A stretch of DNA of 64,000 nt. Origin: Linyphia triangularis. Lineage: Eukaryota; Arthropoda; Arachnida; Araneae; Linyphiidae. The stretch is taken from assembly GCA_963978545.1 (NCBI GenBank), contig OZ021729.1:89806466-89870465 (forward strand), given 5' to 3'. Position numbers and translations under genes: made by a program. A model generated the notes under the pieces. It was not told the origin of the DNA. It searched no databases and was given only the letters and a program-made list of their open reading frames with translations. This document shows, in pieces, positions 38,434 to 48,450 of this stretch (positions within the stretch are counted from its first letter, which is position 1; every line of letters begins with the position of its first letter).

Positions 38434-38497
38434 TATAAATACAACCGGTTCCTGCTGATGGCTCAGTCGGTGCCCGGACCCCGACCTGGACGGACCT
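38434..38497 (+). promoter_or_regulatory. Complete promoter driving into the minisatellite
   Basis: TATAAATA at 38434, CTCAGTC initiator with A at 38465 (31 nt), GGACCT at 38492-38497 (+28 to +33). A short run of cggaccc repeats follows, then the minisatellite; no gene is seen. Confidence 0.75.
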
Positions 38498-38580
38498 CTC
38501 TCAGCTTGCTCCTACTGATGCTTGGACCCATGGTCGGACCCCCATGCTCGGACCCTTTGTCGGACCCCCCATGCCGGACG

Positions 38581-39507
38581 AATATTTTTTCAAAACTTAA
38601 AATTTTTTAAAACTTAGAATTTTTTCAAAACTTAAAATTTTTCAAAACTTAGAATTTTTTCAAAACTTAAAATTTTTCAAAACTTAGAATTTTTTCAAAA
38701 CTTAAAATTTTTCAAAACTTAAAATTTTTTCAAAACTTAAAATTTTTCAAAACTTGGAATTTTTTCAAAACTTAAAATTTTTTCAAAACTTAAAATTTTT
38801 TCAAAACTTAAAATTTTTCAAAACTTAGAATTTTTTCAAAACTTAAATTTTTTCAAAACTTAGAATTTTTTCAAAACTTAAAATTTTTCAAAACTTAGAA
38901 TTTTTTCAAAACTTAAAATTTTTCAAAACTTAGAATTTTTTCAAAACTTAAAATTTTTCAAAACTTAGAATTTTTTCAAAACTTAAAATTTTTCAAAACT
39001 TAGAATTTTTTCAAAACTTAAAATTTTTCAAAACTTAGAATTTTTTCAAAACTTAAAATTTTTCAAAACTTAGAATTTTTTCAAAACTTAAAATTTTTCA
39101 AAACTTAAATTTTTTCAAAACTTAGAATTTTTTCAAAACTTAAAATTTTTCAAAACTTAAAATTTTTCAAAACTTAAAATTTTTCAAAACTTAAAATTTT
39201 TCAAAACTTAGAATTTTTTCAAAACTTAAAATTTTTCAAAACTTAAAATTTTTCAAAACTTAAAATTTTTCAAAACTTAAAATTTTTCAAAACTTAAAAT
39301 TTTTCAAAACTTAAAATTTTTCAAAACTTAAAATTTTTCAAAACTTAAAATTTTTCAAAACTTAAAATTTTTCAAAACTTAAAATTTTTCAAAACTTAAA
39401 ATTTTTCAAAACTTAAAATTTTTCAAAACTTAAAATTTTTCATAACTTAAAATTTTTCATAACTTAAAATTTTTCAAAACTTAAAATTTTTCATAACTTA
39501 AAATTTT
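38581..39507. repeat. AT minisatellite, cttaaaatttttcaaaa orientation
   Basis: About 55 copies of a 16-18 bp unit, aaaacttaaaatttttc with aacttagaat variants. The same unit in reverse complement forms 48451-49142, and the same orientation recurs at 53304-53618. Confidence 0.95.

Positions 39508-39508
<1 letters not shown>

Positions 39509-39588
<80 letters not shown>
39509..39588. repeat. A(n)T(n) palindromic tract
   Basis: A run to 39543 then a T run to 39588, just upstream of the plus-strand TATA at 39597. Confidence 0.85.
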
Positions 39589-39589
<1 letters not shown>

Positions 39590-39596
39590 AATGGGA

Positions 39597-39661
39597 TATA
39601 TATACAACCCTGGCCACGAGGGTAAACCACTTGCTTCCCAGTGACCGACTCGAGCGGACGT
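39597..39661 (+). promoter_or_regulatory. Promoter of the acidic putative activator gene
   Basis: TATATATA at 39597, initiator CCACTT with A at 39629 (32 nt), GGACGT at 39656-39661 (+28 to +33). The ATG is 133 nt downstream of the start site. Confidence 0.7.
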
Positions 39662-39761
39662 ATCCTATTTCTTCTCAAGCCCGACGGTAACTTCCTCATT
39701 CCTGCTGCCGAGGGTACTCTAACCCTTTCCGAAAATATACCTCCCCGACACCAGCTACGCC

Positions 39762-40175
39762 ATGTCGAGTACCCATCTAGTGCCCCACAACACCGTGTCC
39801 TCTGCAGAAATGACGTTAGAAGATTATCAGAACATCATCGAATATCTGAACATGGTTGAGGAAGAACTGGAGAAGGCTTCTGCAGTTCAAAATCTATCTA
39901 GAGAGAAGTGGTCTTCCGATACAGAGGGTGACGATGAATGGTCTGATGATGAGGATTATTCCCCATCTAAAAGGAGGAGATTTGAAGAAGAACCGACCCT
40001 CTTTGAAGAGAAATCCTTTGAAGAAGAACCGATCCTCTTTGAAGAGAAATCCTTTGAAGAAGAACCGATCCTCTTTGAAAAGAAATCCTTTGAAGAAGAA
40101 CCGATCCTCTTTGAAGAGGAACTCTTGGCGCTCTTTGAACAAGAATTCATGACCTTCAACGAGGAAACCCAGTGA
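39762..40175 (+). CDS. Acidic repeat protein, possible transcription activator
   Basis: A 137-residue, very acidic protein. Residues 18-38 form a predicted amphipathic helix, followed by a serine/aspartate region and a basic KRRR cluster (70-73). Then comes a 12-residue unit, FEEEPILFEEKS, repeated four times (36 bp each, about 39980-40124), and the tail ELLALFEQEF. The ratio of acidic to bulky hydrophobic residues is that of classic acidic activation domains. The tail resembles the end of the 32858-33895 product, which suggests shared function. AATAAATAAA follows at about 40199. The repeat copies are almost identical in DNA, so the array is young or homogenised. The activator role is inferred from composition only. 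Confidence 0.75.
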   Translation: MSSTHLVPHNTVSSAEMTLEDYQNIIEYLNMVEEELEKASAVQNLSREKWSSDTEGDDEWSDDEDYSPSKRRRFEEEPTLFEEKSFEEEPILFEEKSFEEEPILFEKKSFEEEPILFEEELLALFEQEFMTFNEETQ

Positions 40176-40206
40176 ACTTTCACAATTTTTAGTTTGTAAT
40201 AAATAA

Positions 40207-42000
40207 AATTTATATTTTAACTGACTCTTGCATTTTTTTACTTAAACATTCATCGTGGTAAGATACAATTTGACTTGGAGACCTCGTCGAGAACCTCTTG
40301 AAAGTCCATCAACTAGTTTTATAAAATTATATCTTGATTTTGGACATTGCTGTTGTGCAAGTTTACGGAATTTGGATTTTTTTGAAATAATATTTCCAAT
40401 TGACGTAATTTTTTTAGACTATAATTTCTTTTTTGCATTCTCAAGGCAATGTAAGCATACTAAGACGGAGCGCTTCCAGTAATCCAAATATAATTTGACA
40501 GGGAACACACGTACCTCCTCAACCTTTACGTTAAATATAAATTTTTACTCACCATTCAAACATTAAACGCTCCATGTAGTATTAAAAATTAAGTACTTTC
40601 AAGTTAGTTTTTTAACCCCTTTTCCCTGGGATAAAAACCCAGGCTCCTTGACAATTTTACCTCTCGTGGCCAATCGAGAGTGCTTCAATCAGTATATTTA
40701 TGAAATCGATAGGGTTGGTTCAAAAATATCAATTTTTACACATTACGTCGAGCGTCATTACTTAAAAAAAAATTGAGTATTTCAGTTTGAAACCCCCGGC
40801 TCATTTTTGAGTTGGGCAGGCTGCCTAAGGAACAACTATTGTATCGTTACCCCTTCCCTCGTGCTTAACCGAACTACATCACCCCAAGGCTTCGTCCAGA
40901 GGATGCTTTGACCACGTTCCCGCACATCTTGGCCAACCCCGTTTGTTGATCCATTCCATCCAGACCATTCGCAAAGAGTGGGACTTGACGTAGGGAAACC
41001 CGAGGTGGCAACTTTTAACCATTTCTGAGCTTCGACACATCCCGTGAGACCTTGCTCAGAGCAAACCCCTTCTGGAAGAATGGTGTCTGTCCGTCCAGAG
41101 AGTAACCATTCGGGTAAAGTGAGACTCGACGTAGGGAATCGTGGGTCGCAGGAAATGATTGAATGAGGGTAGGTTGGTTGTATTCAGATTATCTGGCACC
41201 GTCAGCAACACGAGGGCGCGCCGAAACATTTCGTCATTTAACAAACCAAGATACATTTACAAACACCCATGCCGGGACCCGCAACCTCGTGGTCTAGAAG
41301 CCAGCACGCTAACCACTATACCGTTTGGTCGGCTTAAATGAGGGGAGGTTGAAACGAAACCAACCTTGTTCAGTCGAGAAATGAATGGGAAAACATATAT
41401 TTTTAATGCAGAAAATTTAGAGAGTCTTTGTTTCGTCAGATTCCATGGAGAGTCAGAAACAGGTTCCAGAAACGTTTCTCGAGATGGTATTGTAGCAAGT
41501 ACGCACCATGGGAGGAGGGTAGCGGGTCAAGGAAATGATGAGATAATAGGAATGAAGGACAAAAAAAATCACTGAGAGTGGATAGTTTGGAACGAAACCA
41601 ATCTTGTCCAGTCGAGAAAGGGATTGGAAGAAGGTTTTTTTAATGTCGAAACGAATTTTGATAATTTTTTTCAAATATTTCATGTTGAAATGCTTAAAAT
41701 GATCAATTTTCGTGGAGATATTGTCTCTGAAATAGGTTCCTGGAAGATTTCCCAAAATAACCATGCAAATGTATACCGGGTTAGGAGGGACCTGGCAGCG
41801 AGGTCTCGGAAATAATAAGAAAAAAGAAATGAAGAAATTTTTTTTAAATAACAAGAACCTAACGATCTGATATAAAACTGTTCATGTCCTTTTTACAACT
41901 CAAACTACAGATTAACCCCTGAATATTGAATTTTAACTCCTAGATATTATACTTTGAGTCTTTTTTTTTAATTAAAAAAAAGCATTTTGAAGAAGACGTC
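40207..42000. other. Long stretch without a supported gene
   Basis: Frames up to 133 codons exist but none has a promoter of the local type, a recognisable domain or consistent context. The stretch holds a tRNA-derived sequence (41268-41334) and two diverged direct copies of about 220 bp (41351-41575 and 41590-41815, sharing gaaacgaaaccaa and cagtcgagaaa). It resembles host intergenic DNA or decayed viral DNA. Confidence 0.5.
41268..41334 (-). repeat. tRNA-derived sequence (SINE-like head)
   Basis: The minus strand reads cggtatagtggttagcg (an A-box type sequence), then an anticodon-arm-like cttctag, then a B-box relative, ggttgcgggtcccggc, with a short gap relative to a functional T arm. The tail cggcatgggtgtt is shared with 58554-58619. 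The arms do not fold cleanly, so I call a tRNA-derived repeat, not a working tRNA. Confidence 0.6.
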
Positions 42001-42103
42001 TATTCGTAAAAAAATTAAAAAAACAAAAAGATAAGGTCCAGAAACCGAGCGTAGCGAGGTTTCTGGACCTTATCTTTTTGTTTTTTTAATTTTTTTACGA
42101 ATA
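42001..42103. repeat. Perfect 46-bp hairpin
   Basis: Arms 42001-42046 and 42058-42103 are exact reverse complements around an 11-nt loop (gagcgtagcga). The inner stem is aaggtccagaaacc, the outer part A/T-rich. It may be a foldback element, a hairpin RNA or an origin-like structure. Confidence 0.9.
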
Positions 42104-42345
42104 GATAAAAATAATAATAAATAAAAATAATAAAATAATAAATAAAAATAATAAAATAATAGATAAAAATAATAAATAAATAAAAATAATAAAATAATAG
42201 ATAAAAATAATAAATAAATAAAAAATAATAAAATAATAGATAAAAATAATAAATAAATAAAAATAATAATTAAATAAAATTTTAAGATTTGAAAAAATTT
42301 AAAGTTTTGAAAAATTTAAAGTTTTGAAAAATTTTAAGTTTTGAA
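42104..42345. repeat. (AATAAAAAT)n microsatellite and short minisatellite
   Basis: Repeats of aataaataaaaat run to about 42270. Four units of ttttgaaaaatttaaag follow, the same minisatellite family as 48451-49142. Confidence 0.85.
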
Positions 42346-42465
42346 AAAATTTACCTAATTACTATATTTTGGATCCCAAGAACTAGATTTCAAAACAGAA
42401 CATTTTGAGATGAAAAGTAAAATATCTCGAAGAAATGTGTTCCTTTGAGATCGGGATAGTAAGCT

Positions 42466-42467
<2 letters not shown>

Positions 42468-42510
<43 letters not shown>
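42468..42510. repeat. T tract behind a promoter
   Basis: A single T run of about 43, without the A half, 10 nt before the TATA box at 42521. Confidence 0.85.
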
Positions 42511-42520
42511 CATGAAGGGG

Positions 42521-42586
42521 TATATATACACCCCCAAATCTCGAGCTCGTCTCAGTTCCTGACCAGACGCCAACTGCGACGGACCT
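42521..42586 (+). promoter_or_regulatory. TATA/Inr/DPE promoter of the broken C2H2 family gene
   Basis: TATATATA at 42521, CTCAGTT initiator with A at 42554, GGACCT at 42581-42586, exactly +28 to +33. Confidence 0.8.
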
Positions 42587-42719
42587 CCGCTGCCGCTCCT
42601 TCCATTCTTATACCGTACCTTTTCCCGGTGTGACCTTGTTGCGGGACCCCCTCTTGCGATAAATACCCCTCAACATTTATCCCTTTTCCAGTTCTGTCCT
42701 ACGTGTTGCTCGTAGTAGT

Positions 42720-44644
42720 ATGGTATCCTATCCCACCTATGTCCATTTTAAGAGGATTTGTAAGCGCTGGGCTGCGAAACGTTTCGAATGTCCCCAGTGC
42801 TTCACGAACGTGTCGTTTGCGGAGTTTGACGCTCACGTTCGCGAAAACCACGGCATCCAACTCCAAACTCAATGCCCCTATTGTTTCGGAGCTTTTGCAT
42901 GGAATCGAGGACAAACGTGCAGTGAAAGGGTCAACAAGCATCGTATAAAATGTTTGAAATCCATTTTCGAAGAATACGATACGCTCCTCAGATGGGCAGA
43001 CCAACAACAACAACAGCTCGAGCAGCCAGAGCCTCCCTGCGAACCTTGTCGAGACTGCTACGAGCAGAATGGATATGTCCGCAATATGGGTGGCCGTACT
43101 TTTCACAAGAAATGGGGTGGTTTTTATCACCGCTTTGGGAATGAACCGGAGTACACTAGACGCCCGGACCACGTGGTGTTTACCGAAGAGAGTGGCCTCG
43201 GAGATTCCGTGTACTCGATCGTGTGTCACTTTGGAGAGTCGACCCACGATTAGTATCATTTGATGGTCAAGTCGAATGCGTGGCCGGCCTTTACCAAATC
43301 CATGTTGGGTTTAAAAGATGTATTTTTTCTACCCTACTGGTGTCTGTGCGACGGATTGCCATCCGAGGTGCACCATCGACACATGATTGTGGTGGCGGGG
43401 AAAACGAGCGGTTTCATTAAAAAGTGGCGATACAGCGTACGAATCCGCGGTCAAACTTCCAAGGTGTGTAAGCGGATCGAGAGTCGTTTGCATTTGATCA
43501 ATACCTTGAATTACGTGAGTAATCCCAAAGCCCAATGCGACGGGACCGTGGAAATCGGGCAAGGGAAACCTGGCGCCCATTATTGGATAAATCGGCAAAT
43601 GTATCCTCATGCACGAGTCGCCATGGCGTGCCTGTTTGAAAACGGTATGGTGCAATTGATGAATCGGATGGTGCGGGACAGGGATGCGAGTCAGTTTCAC
43701 ATGTTTGTGAAATCTCGGAGAGACGGTAATCGCAAATGGGTGGTCGAACGCTTTCGGATCCCGCTAAAAATCCGCAATTGCGTTCTCCCTTTGGCTGGCA
43801 CCATGGCCCCCTCCCGCATCGTGAAGGAAAACGAAGAGTGTCCCGATGCTTTTTTGTGGTTGGGAAAAGACAAGTTGTTGCTGGAGAATGCACCTGCTCT
43901 CGAGAACGTGTCTAAACAAGAGTGGTTTCGGTATCAGATGGAAAAGGGAAATTGTTTTTTGAACGCGATGGATCTGACGGAATATACTCTTCAGAAATCT
44001 CACGTCAAGACGTATAACGCGATTCGAAAGGCTATTGAGCCTTTGAAATTGGAGGTGGAGGGAAGGGATGCGTCCATGGCGAGGGAGAGACGTCAGCAAA
44101 GTGAAATGTTGCAGAGTACCATGGCAGAGTTGCAAGAGGCCAAGCATCAACTGGGGGTGGAAAAAGCTTCGAGGGCAAGACACGAGGACATTTTAAAGAG
44201 TGCCATGGCAGAGTTGGAAGAGACCAAGCATCAACTGGGGTTGGAAAAGCGACGAGTTCGGCAATTGACTGACGAGATTACAACTAGAAAAAGGAAATGG
44301 AAGAATTGCGAGGGGAGGTCCGAATCTTGAAGTTGACGGACGAAATGTCGAGAATGAGGGCAGAGTACGAGACTCAAATCTCAAAGTTGAAAGAAGAAAT
44401 GTCCATTATGAGGAGAGGATACGAAGATCAAATCTCAAAGTTGAAAGAAGAAATGTCCATTATGAGGAGAGGATACGAAGTTCAAATTGCAAAATTGAAC
44501 GTAGAAATAGCAAAGATGAAGCAAGAACATAAAGATGAGATTGCAAAATTGAAGCAAGAACACAAAGATGAGATTGCAAAGATGAAGGAAGATATGCCTG
44601 CCAGGAAAAGATCAAAACTTGTAATAGCACATATAGAAGATTAG
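42720..44644 (+). pseudogene. C2H2 / possible HUH-nuclease family member, disrupted
   Basis: A paralogue of the intact gene at 45035-46432. Residues 1-85 hold two cysteine/histidine clusters (a CPQC...H...H module and a CPYC...C...H...C module). Two lesions break it. A TAG at 43251-43253 stands where the paralogue has a tryptophan codon, and the same frame reopens at once and runs to 44330. Near 44290-44300 a frameshift passes the frame to 44297-44644. That last part is a coiled coil of repeated SKLKEEMSIMRRGYE-type units, absent from the paralogue. AATAAAG follows the last stop by 3 nt. The possible HUH motifs (FTEE, HHRHM, YVSNPK) are conserved. Sequencing error, decay after integration, or stop readthrough could each explain the breaks. 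Confidence 0.7.
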
Positions 44645-44667
44645 AATAAAGATTTTCCTCATAGAGT

Positions 44668-44671
<4 letters not shown>

Positions 44672-44758
<87 letters not shown>
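44672..44758. repeat. A(n)T(n) palindromic tract
   Basis: A run to 44709 and T run to 44758, between the 3' end of one family member and the promoter of the next. Confidence 0.85.
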
Positions 44759-44760
<2 letters not shown>

Positions 44761-44764
44761 CAAC

Positions 44765-44829
44765 TATATATACAACCCAAATCCTGCGGCTGACTCATTT
44801 ACTTCCTGGACCCCAAGCCAGACGGACCT
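44765..44829 (+). promoter_or_regulatory. TATA/Inr/DPE promoter of the intact C2H2 family gene
   Basis: TATATATA at 44765, CTCATTT initiator with A at 44797, GGACCT at 44824-44829 (+28 to +33). The following 200-nt leader shares gagacctatcgtacctgtt with 37460-37500. Confidence 0.8.
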
Positions 44830-45034
44830 CTACACACTTGCTAATACCGGCGTGGATTTAAAGTAATTTTCTGCCGAGACCTATCGTACCTGTTGCCGGG
44901 ACTTTACAAAATTGTTTTGCGGCAACTATTTTTTTTCTTCTGCGCAATTGTATTTTTTCTATCGTGACCTTTCTTGAAACAATATTTTCCTTACCGACAG
45001 CTATCTCTTGATTATTTTTGTGGAAACTCTCATA

Positions 45035-46432
45035 ATGGTTGCTAACCAAACGTATCACAATTTTAAAAAGACCTGTAAGCGCTGGGCATCAAAACGCTTC
45101 GATTGTCCCCAGTGCAATATCCACATTTCTTTTGCCGAATTTGACAAACACGTTAACGTCCAACATGGGATTAACCCTCGGACGCAATGTCCATATTGTT
45201 TCGGAAAATTTGACTGGAATCGAGGACAAACTTGTAGCGAAATTGTCAACAAGCATCGGCAAAAATGTATGAAATCTCTTCTCGAAGAATACCACAGATT
45301 CCGCAAACCACAAGATCCACCAGAGCCATCCTTCCCCGAAGCCTCCTCCGATCCCTGCCAAACATGCTACGAACCCCTTCGGAAAGGTTTTGCCCGTAAC
45401 ATGGCAGGACGTGCCTTTCAGAAACAGTGGGGTGGTTTTTATTACCACATTGGAAACGAACCAGAATATATAAGACACCCTGAACACGTGGTGTTTACCG
45501 AAGAGAGCGGACTTGGCGATTCAGTTTATTCGATTATTCGTCATTTCCAGGATTCAAAAGACACGCACAACTGGTATCATCTCATGGTCAAGTCGAATGC
45601 TTGGTCTGTCTTTTCCAAAGCCATGTTAGGTCTGGAAGATGTTTTTTTCCTACCGTATTGGTGTCTGTGTGACGGATTAAAGAGCGGAAAAGATGTCCAT
45701 CACCGACACATGGTTGTGGTGGCTGGTAAGACGAGCGAGTTTATGAAAAAGTGGCGAAGCGGTGTACGAATCTCTGGCCAAATTGTCAAGATCCATCGCC
45801 AGATCAAGAGTCAGAGTCACTTGATAAATGTGCTCAATTACGTGAGTAATCCCAAAGCCATCTGCAACGGGACCCTCGACTCGAAACTTGGACGAGAGAA
45901 ACGCGGAGCCCATTACTGGATCAATCGACAAATGTATCCCCATGCGAGAATCGCTATGGCGTGCCTGTTTGAAAACGGTATCGTGCGACTCATGGATCGG
46001 AAAGTTCGGGACAGGGATCCTGGTAAATTTTTCCAGTACGTGAAACATTATCGAGATAAAAATCGTCACAAGAAACTGTATGTCGAACGATTTCTTATTC
46101 CTTTAGATATACGCAATTGCGTGTTACCTTTGGCAGGAAACTTGGTTCCTTCCCGTATCGTGAAAAAGGACGAACCTGGACCCTTTTTGTGGCTGGGCGA
46201 AGACAAGATGTTGCTGGACGAAAGCGAAAACATGACCCGAGAAGAATGGTATAATCATCAGATGGAAAGGGGGAATTGTTTTGTAAATGCAATGGATTTG
46301 ACGAGATATACGTTACAGAAATCTCACGTCAAGGTGGTTAATATCTTACAACGGGTTATGAAACGATACAAATGGAGGTTTCCGGGTGACTGTCCAATTC
46401 ATTACAAAGACGAGGATACAACTGAGTGTTGA
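45035..46432 (+). CDS. C2H2 zinc protein with possible HUH endonuclease core
   Basis: I start at the methionine at 45035 because both paralogues begin M-x-x-x-x-T-Y-x-x-F there; the frame is open 27 nt further up. The product is 465 residues. Residues 24-80 carry CPQC, H-x-x-x-x-H, CPYC and H-x-x-x-C ligands for two zinc ions. The conserved middle holds VFTEES (about 153), HHRHMVVV (about 222) and LNYVSNPK (about 269). These occur in the order and rough spacing of the three motifs of HUH (Rep-type) endonucleases: strand motif, HxH metal site, catalytic tyrosine with a lysine. If right, the protein would nick DNA and might start replication or transposition. This reading is a motif-level inference. 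It could instead be a structural or regulatory family. No AATAAA at its end; a repeat frame follows. Confidence 0.75.
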   Translation: MVANQTYHNFKKTCKRWASKRFDCPQCNIHISFAEFDKHVNVQHGINPRTQCPYCFGKFDWNRGQTCSEIVNKHRQKCMKSLLEEYHRFRKPQDPPEPSFPEASSDPCQTCYEPLRKGFARNMAGRAFQKQWGGFYYHIGNEPEYIRHPEHVVFTEESGLGDSVYSIIRHFQDSKDTHNWYHLMVKSNAWSVFSKAMLGLEDVFFLPYWCLCDGLKSGKDVHHRHMVVVAGKTSEFMKKWRSGVRISGQIVKIHRQIKSQSHLINVLNYVSNPKAICNGTLDSKLGREKRGAHYWINRQMYPHARIAMACLFENGIVRLMDRKVRDRDPGKFFQYVKHYRDKNRHKKLYVERFLIPLDIRNCVLPLAGNLVPSRIVKKDEPGPFLWLGEDKMLLDESENMTREEWYNHQMERGNCFVNAMDLTRYTLQKSHVKVVNILQRVMKRYKWRFPGDCPIHYKDEDTTEC

Positions 46433-47322
46433 GAGATCTTTGCAGACACCAAACAGTTATTTTAGATTAGCCACTGGAAAGAAAGTTCTGTGGACAGCAA
46501 GTAGATTACGAGAAGGTATTGATCACAAAAAGGCTGAGAGACAGACACCAAAAAGTTATTTTAGATTAGCCACTGGAAAGAAAGTTCTGTGGACAGCAAA
46601 TAGATTACGAGAAGGGATTGATCACAAAAAGGCTGAGAGACAGACACCAAACAGTTATTTTAGATTAGCCACTGGAAAGAAAGTTCTGTGGACAGCAAAT
46701 AGATTACGAGAAGGGATCGATCACAAAAAGGCTGAGAGACAGACACCAAACAGTTATTTTAGATTAGCCACTGGAAAGAAAGTTCTGTGGACAGCAAATA
46801 GATTACGAGAAGGGATTGATCACAAAAAGGCTGAGATATCTTTACAGACACCAAACAGTTATTTTAGATTAGCCACTGGAAAGAAAGTTCTGTGGACAGC
46901 AAATAGATTACGAGAAGGGATTGATCACAAAAAGGCTGAGAGATCTTTACAGACACCAAACAGTTATTTTAGATTAGCCACTGGAAAGAAAGTTCTGTGG
47001 ACAACAAATAGATTACGAGAAGGGATTGATCACAAAAAGGCTGAGAGACAGACACCAAACAGTTATTTTAGATTAGCCACTGGAAAGAAAGTTCTGTGGA
47101 CAGCAAATAGATTACGAGAAGGGATTGATCACAAAAAGGCTGAGAGACAGACACCAAACAGTTATTTTAGATTAGCCACTGGAAAGAAAGTTCTGTGGAC
47201 AGCAAATAGATTACGAGAAGGGATTAATCACGAAAAGGCTGAGAGATCTTTACAGAAACCAAAAAGTTATTTTAGATTAGCCACTGGAAGGAAAGTTCTG
47301 TGGACAGCAAATAGATTACGAG

Positions 47323-47329
<7 letters not shown>
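46386..47329 (+). CDS. 33-residue tandem-repeat frame without its own start codon
   Basis: Nine copies of a 33-residue unit (SYFRLATGKKVLWTANRLRE and 13 more residues) are encoded by 99-bp repeats; a few copies carry exactly 6 extra bases, so the frame is kept. The frame has no ATG and overlaps the end of the 45035-46432 gene in another register. It runs into the T tract at 47329 without a stop. It may be a C-terminal extension of the upstream protein, detached by a frameshift. The broken paralogue likewise carries a repeat tail reached by a frameshift, which supports this. No known domain; units are basic and probably helical. Confidence 0.45.

Positions 47330-47368
<39 letters not shown>
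47329..47368. repeat. T tract behind a promoter
   Basis: A T run of about 40 between the 33-residue repeats and the TATA box at 47376. Confidence 0.85.
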
Positions 47369-47369
<1 letters not shown>

Positions 47370-47375
47370 TATTGG

Positions 47376-47440
47376 TATAAATACAACCCAAATCCTGCTG
47401 CTTTCCCATTTACTTCCTGGACCCCGAGCGAGACGGACCT
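47376..47440 (+). promoter_or_regulatory. TATA/Inr/DPE promoter of the truncated family member
   Basis: TATAAATA at 47376, CCCATTT initiator with A at 47408, GGACCT at 47435-47440 (+28 to +33). Start-site region and early leader are nearly identical to 44797-44830. Confidence 0.8.
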
Positions 47441-47618
47441 ATTCATTTTCTCCTACTGACTTGAAGATTTTTTCCTACCAACCCGTTACAAGCTAGTTTT
47501 GCGGTTCATTCTACGAGTAGCTGCGTATCCGGCCGTTCCGCGACTCTACAAAATAGTGTTGCGGTTAATTTTTAAGAGTTGCCGTCATATATTTCCTACC
47601 AACCGTTCTTGACCCGCC

Positions 47619-47942
47619 ATGTCCGACAGTTTCAAGAAAACGTACGAGCGCTTGGCTTCCAAACGCTTCGATTGTCCTCGGTGCTTCATCTCCGTGTCTC
47701 TTGCCGACTTTAACGAACACGTGAGCGTCCGACATGGAATCAACCTTCAGACGCAATGTGCTTATTGTTTCGGAAAGTACGAGTGGAGAAACGGTCAAGT
47801 GTGCAGCGATAGAGTCGGCATGCATCGCTTGCAATGTGTTTTTTCCCTCCTCGACGTATATTCGGACTGCATGATGCCTTTCCGCGTGACTGTGGAATTT
47901 CCGACGGGTGAGAAGGTGTTTGAAGGGTTTGTTGTGAAATGA
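47619..47942 (+). CDS. Truncated C2H2 family member, zinc region only
   Basis: A 107-residue protein that starts at the family methionine and covers only the two zinc modules (CPRC...H...H and CAYC...C...H...C), then about 25 unrelated residues. It lacks the possible HUH core. AATAAATAAA follows within 10 nt of the stop, so it looks like an expressed short version, not a random remnant. It could act as a competitor or partner of the full-length paralogue; that is inference. Confidence 0.7.
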   Translation: MSDSFKKTYERLASKRFDCPRCFISVSLADFNEHVSVRHGINLQTQCAYCFGKYEWRNGQVCSDRVGMHRLQCVFSLLDVYSDCMMPFRVTVEFPTGEKVFEGFVVK

Positions 47943-48331
47943 TTTAAAAATAAATAAATAATGAGTAGGGAACCAAGTCCCTTTTTGGAAATAACTGACG
48001 AACCTTTAAAAAGAATTGAACCTTCAAAGATCTTTAAAAAAAAGTCTTTAAACTTTCAAAAAGCATTGAACCTTCAGAAAGCCTTGAACCTTCAAAGACT
48101 TTAAAAAAACCTTGAACATACTTTCAAAAAAGCCTTGAACCTTTAACAAGCCTTAAACCTTCAAAGACTTTCAATAAAGCCTTGAACCTTTAACAAGCCT
48201 TAAGATATTGTCAGCAAAAGTTGATAGAAAGTTAGATCTAAAAAGAAATCAAGCAGGGGTCTTTGATGGAATGTTAATAAAGAGGGAACAGAACGAGAGT
48301 TTAAAAAAACGTTGTCAAGCTATTGTGTGGA
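47943..48331. other. Non-coding, decayed short repeats
   Basis: Loose repeats of gccttgaacctttaacaagcc and caaagactttcaa. No gene seen. Confidence 0.55.
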
Positions 48332-48450
48332 CACTTGGAAAATCTTTCGAGATGCTGGTGAAAAGTTAAAGTACCAAAATACTTGCAAATATTTCGAGAT
48401 GTTTGTGAAAAGGTCAAGTCCAAAGGCCTATGATATATATATATATATAT
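48332..48450 (+). repeat. Direct repeat bounding the minisatellite, left copy
   Basis: It runs from acttggaaaatctttcgag to the TA run ending at 48450 and recurs almost exactly at 49496-49625. The pair encloses the minisatellite and the 51-bp repeats. Confidence 0.85.

Noticed and set aside
38581..39507. CRISPR array
   Set aside because: Units are contiguous with no unique spacers; this is a minisatellite in eukaryote-type DNA.
41453..41854. Minus-strand frame of 133 codons
   Set aside because: It spans two diverged direct repeats, with composition like the surrounding non-coding DNA and no promoter or domain.
43498..44183. Minus-strand frames opposite the C2H2 family gene
   Set aside because: They are not conserved in the paralogue at 45035-46432, whereas the plus-strand frame is.
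46386..47459. Extension of the 33-residue repeat frame beyond the T tract
   Set aside because: After 47329 it encodes only the homopolymer, the TATA box and the next promoter.
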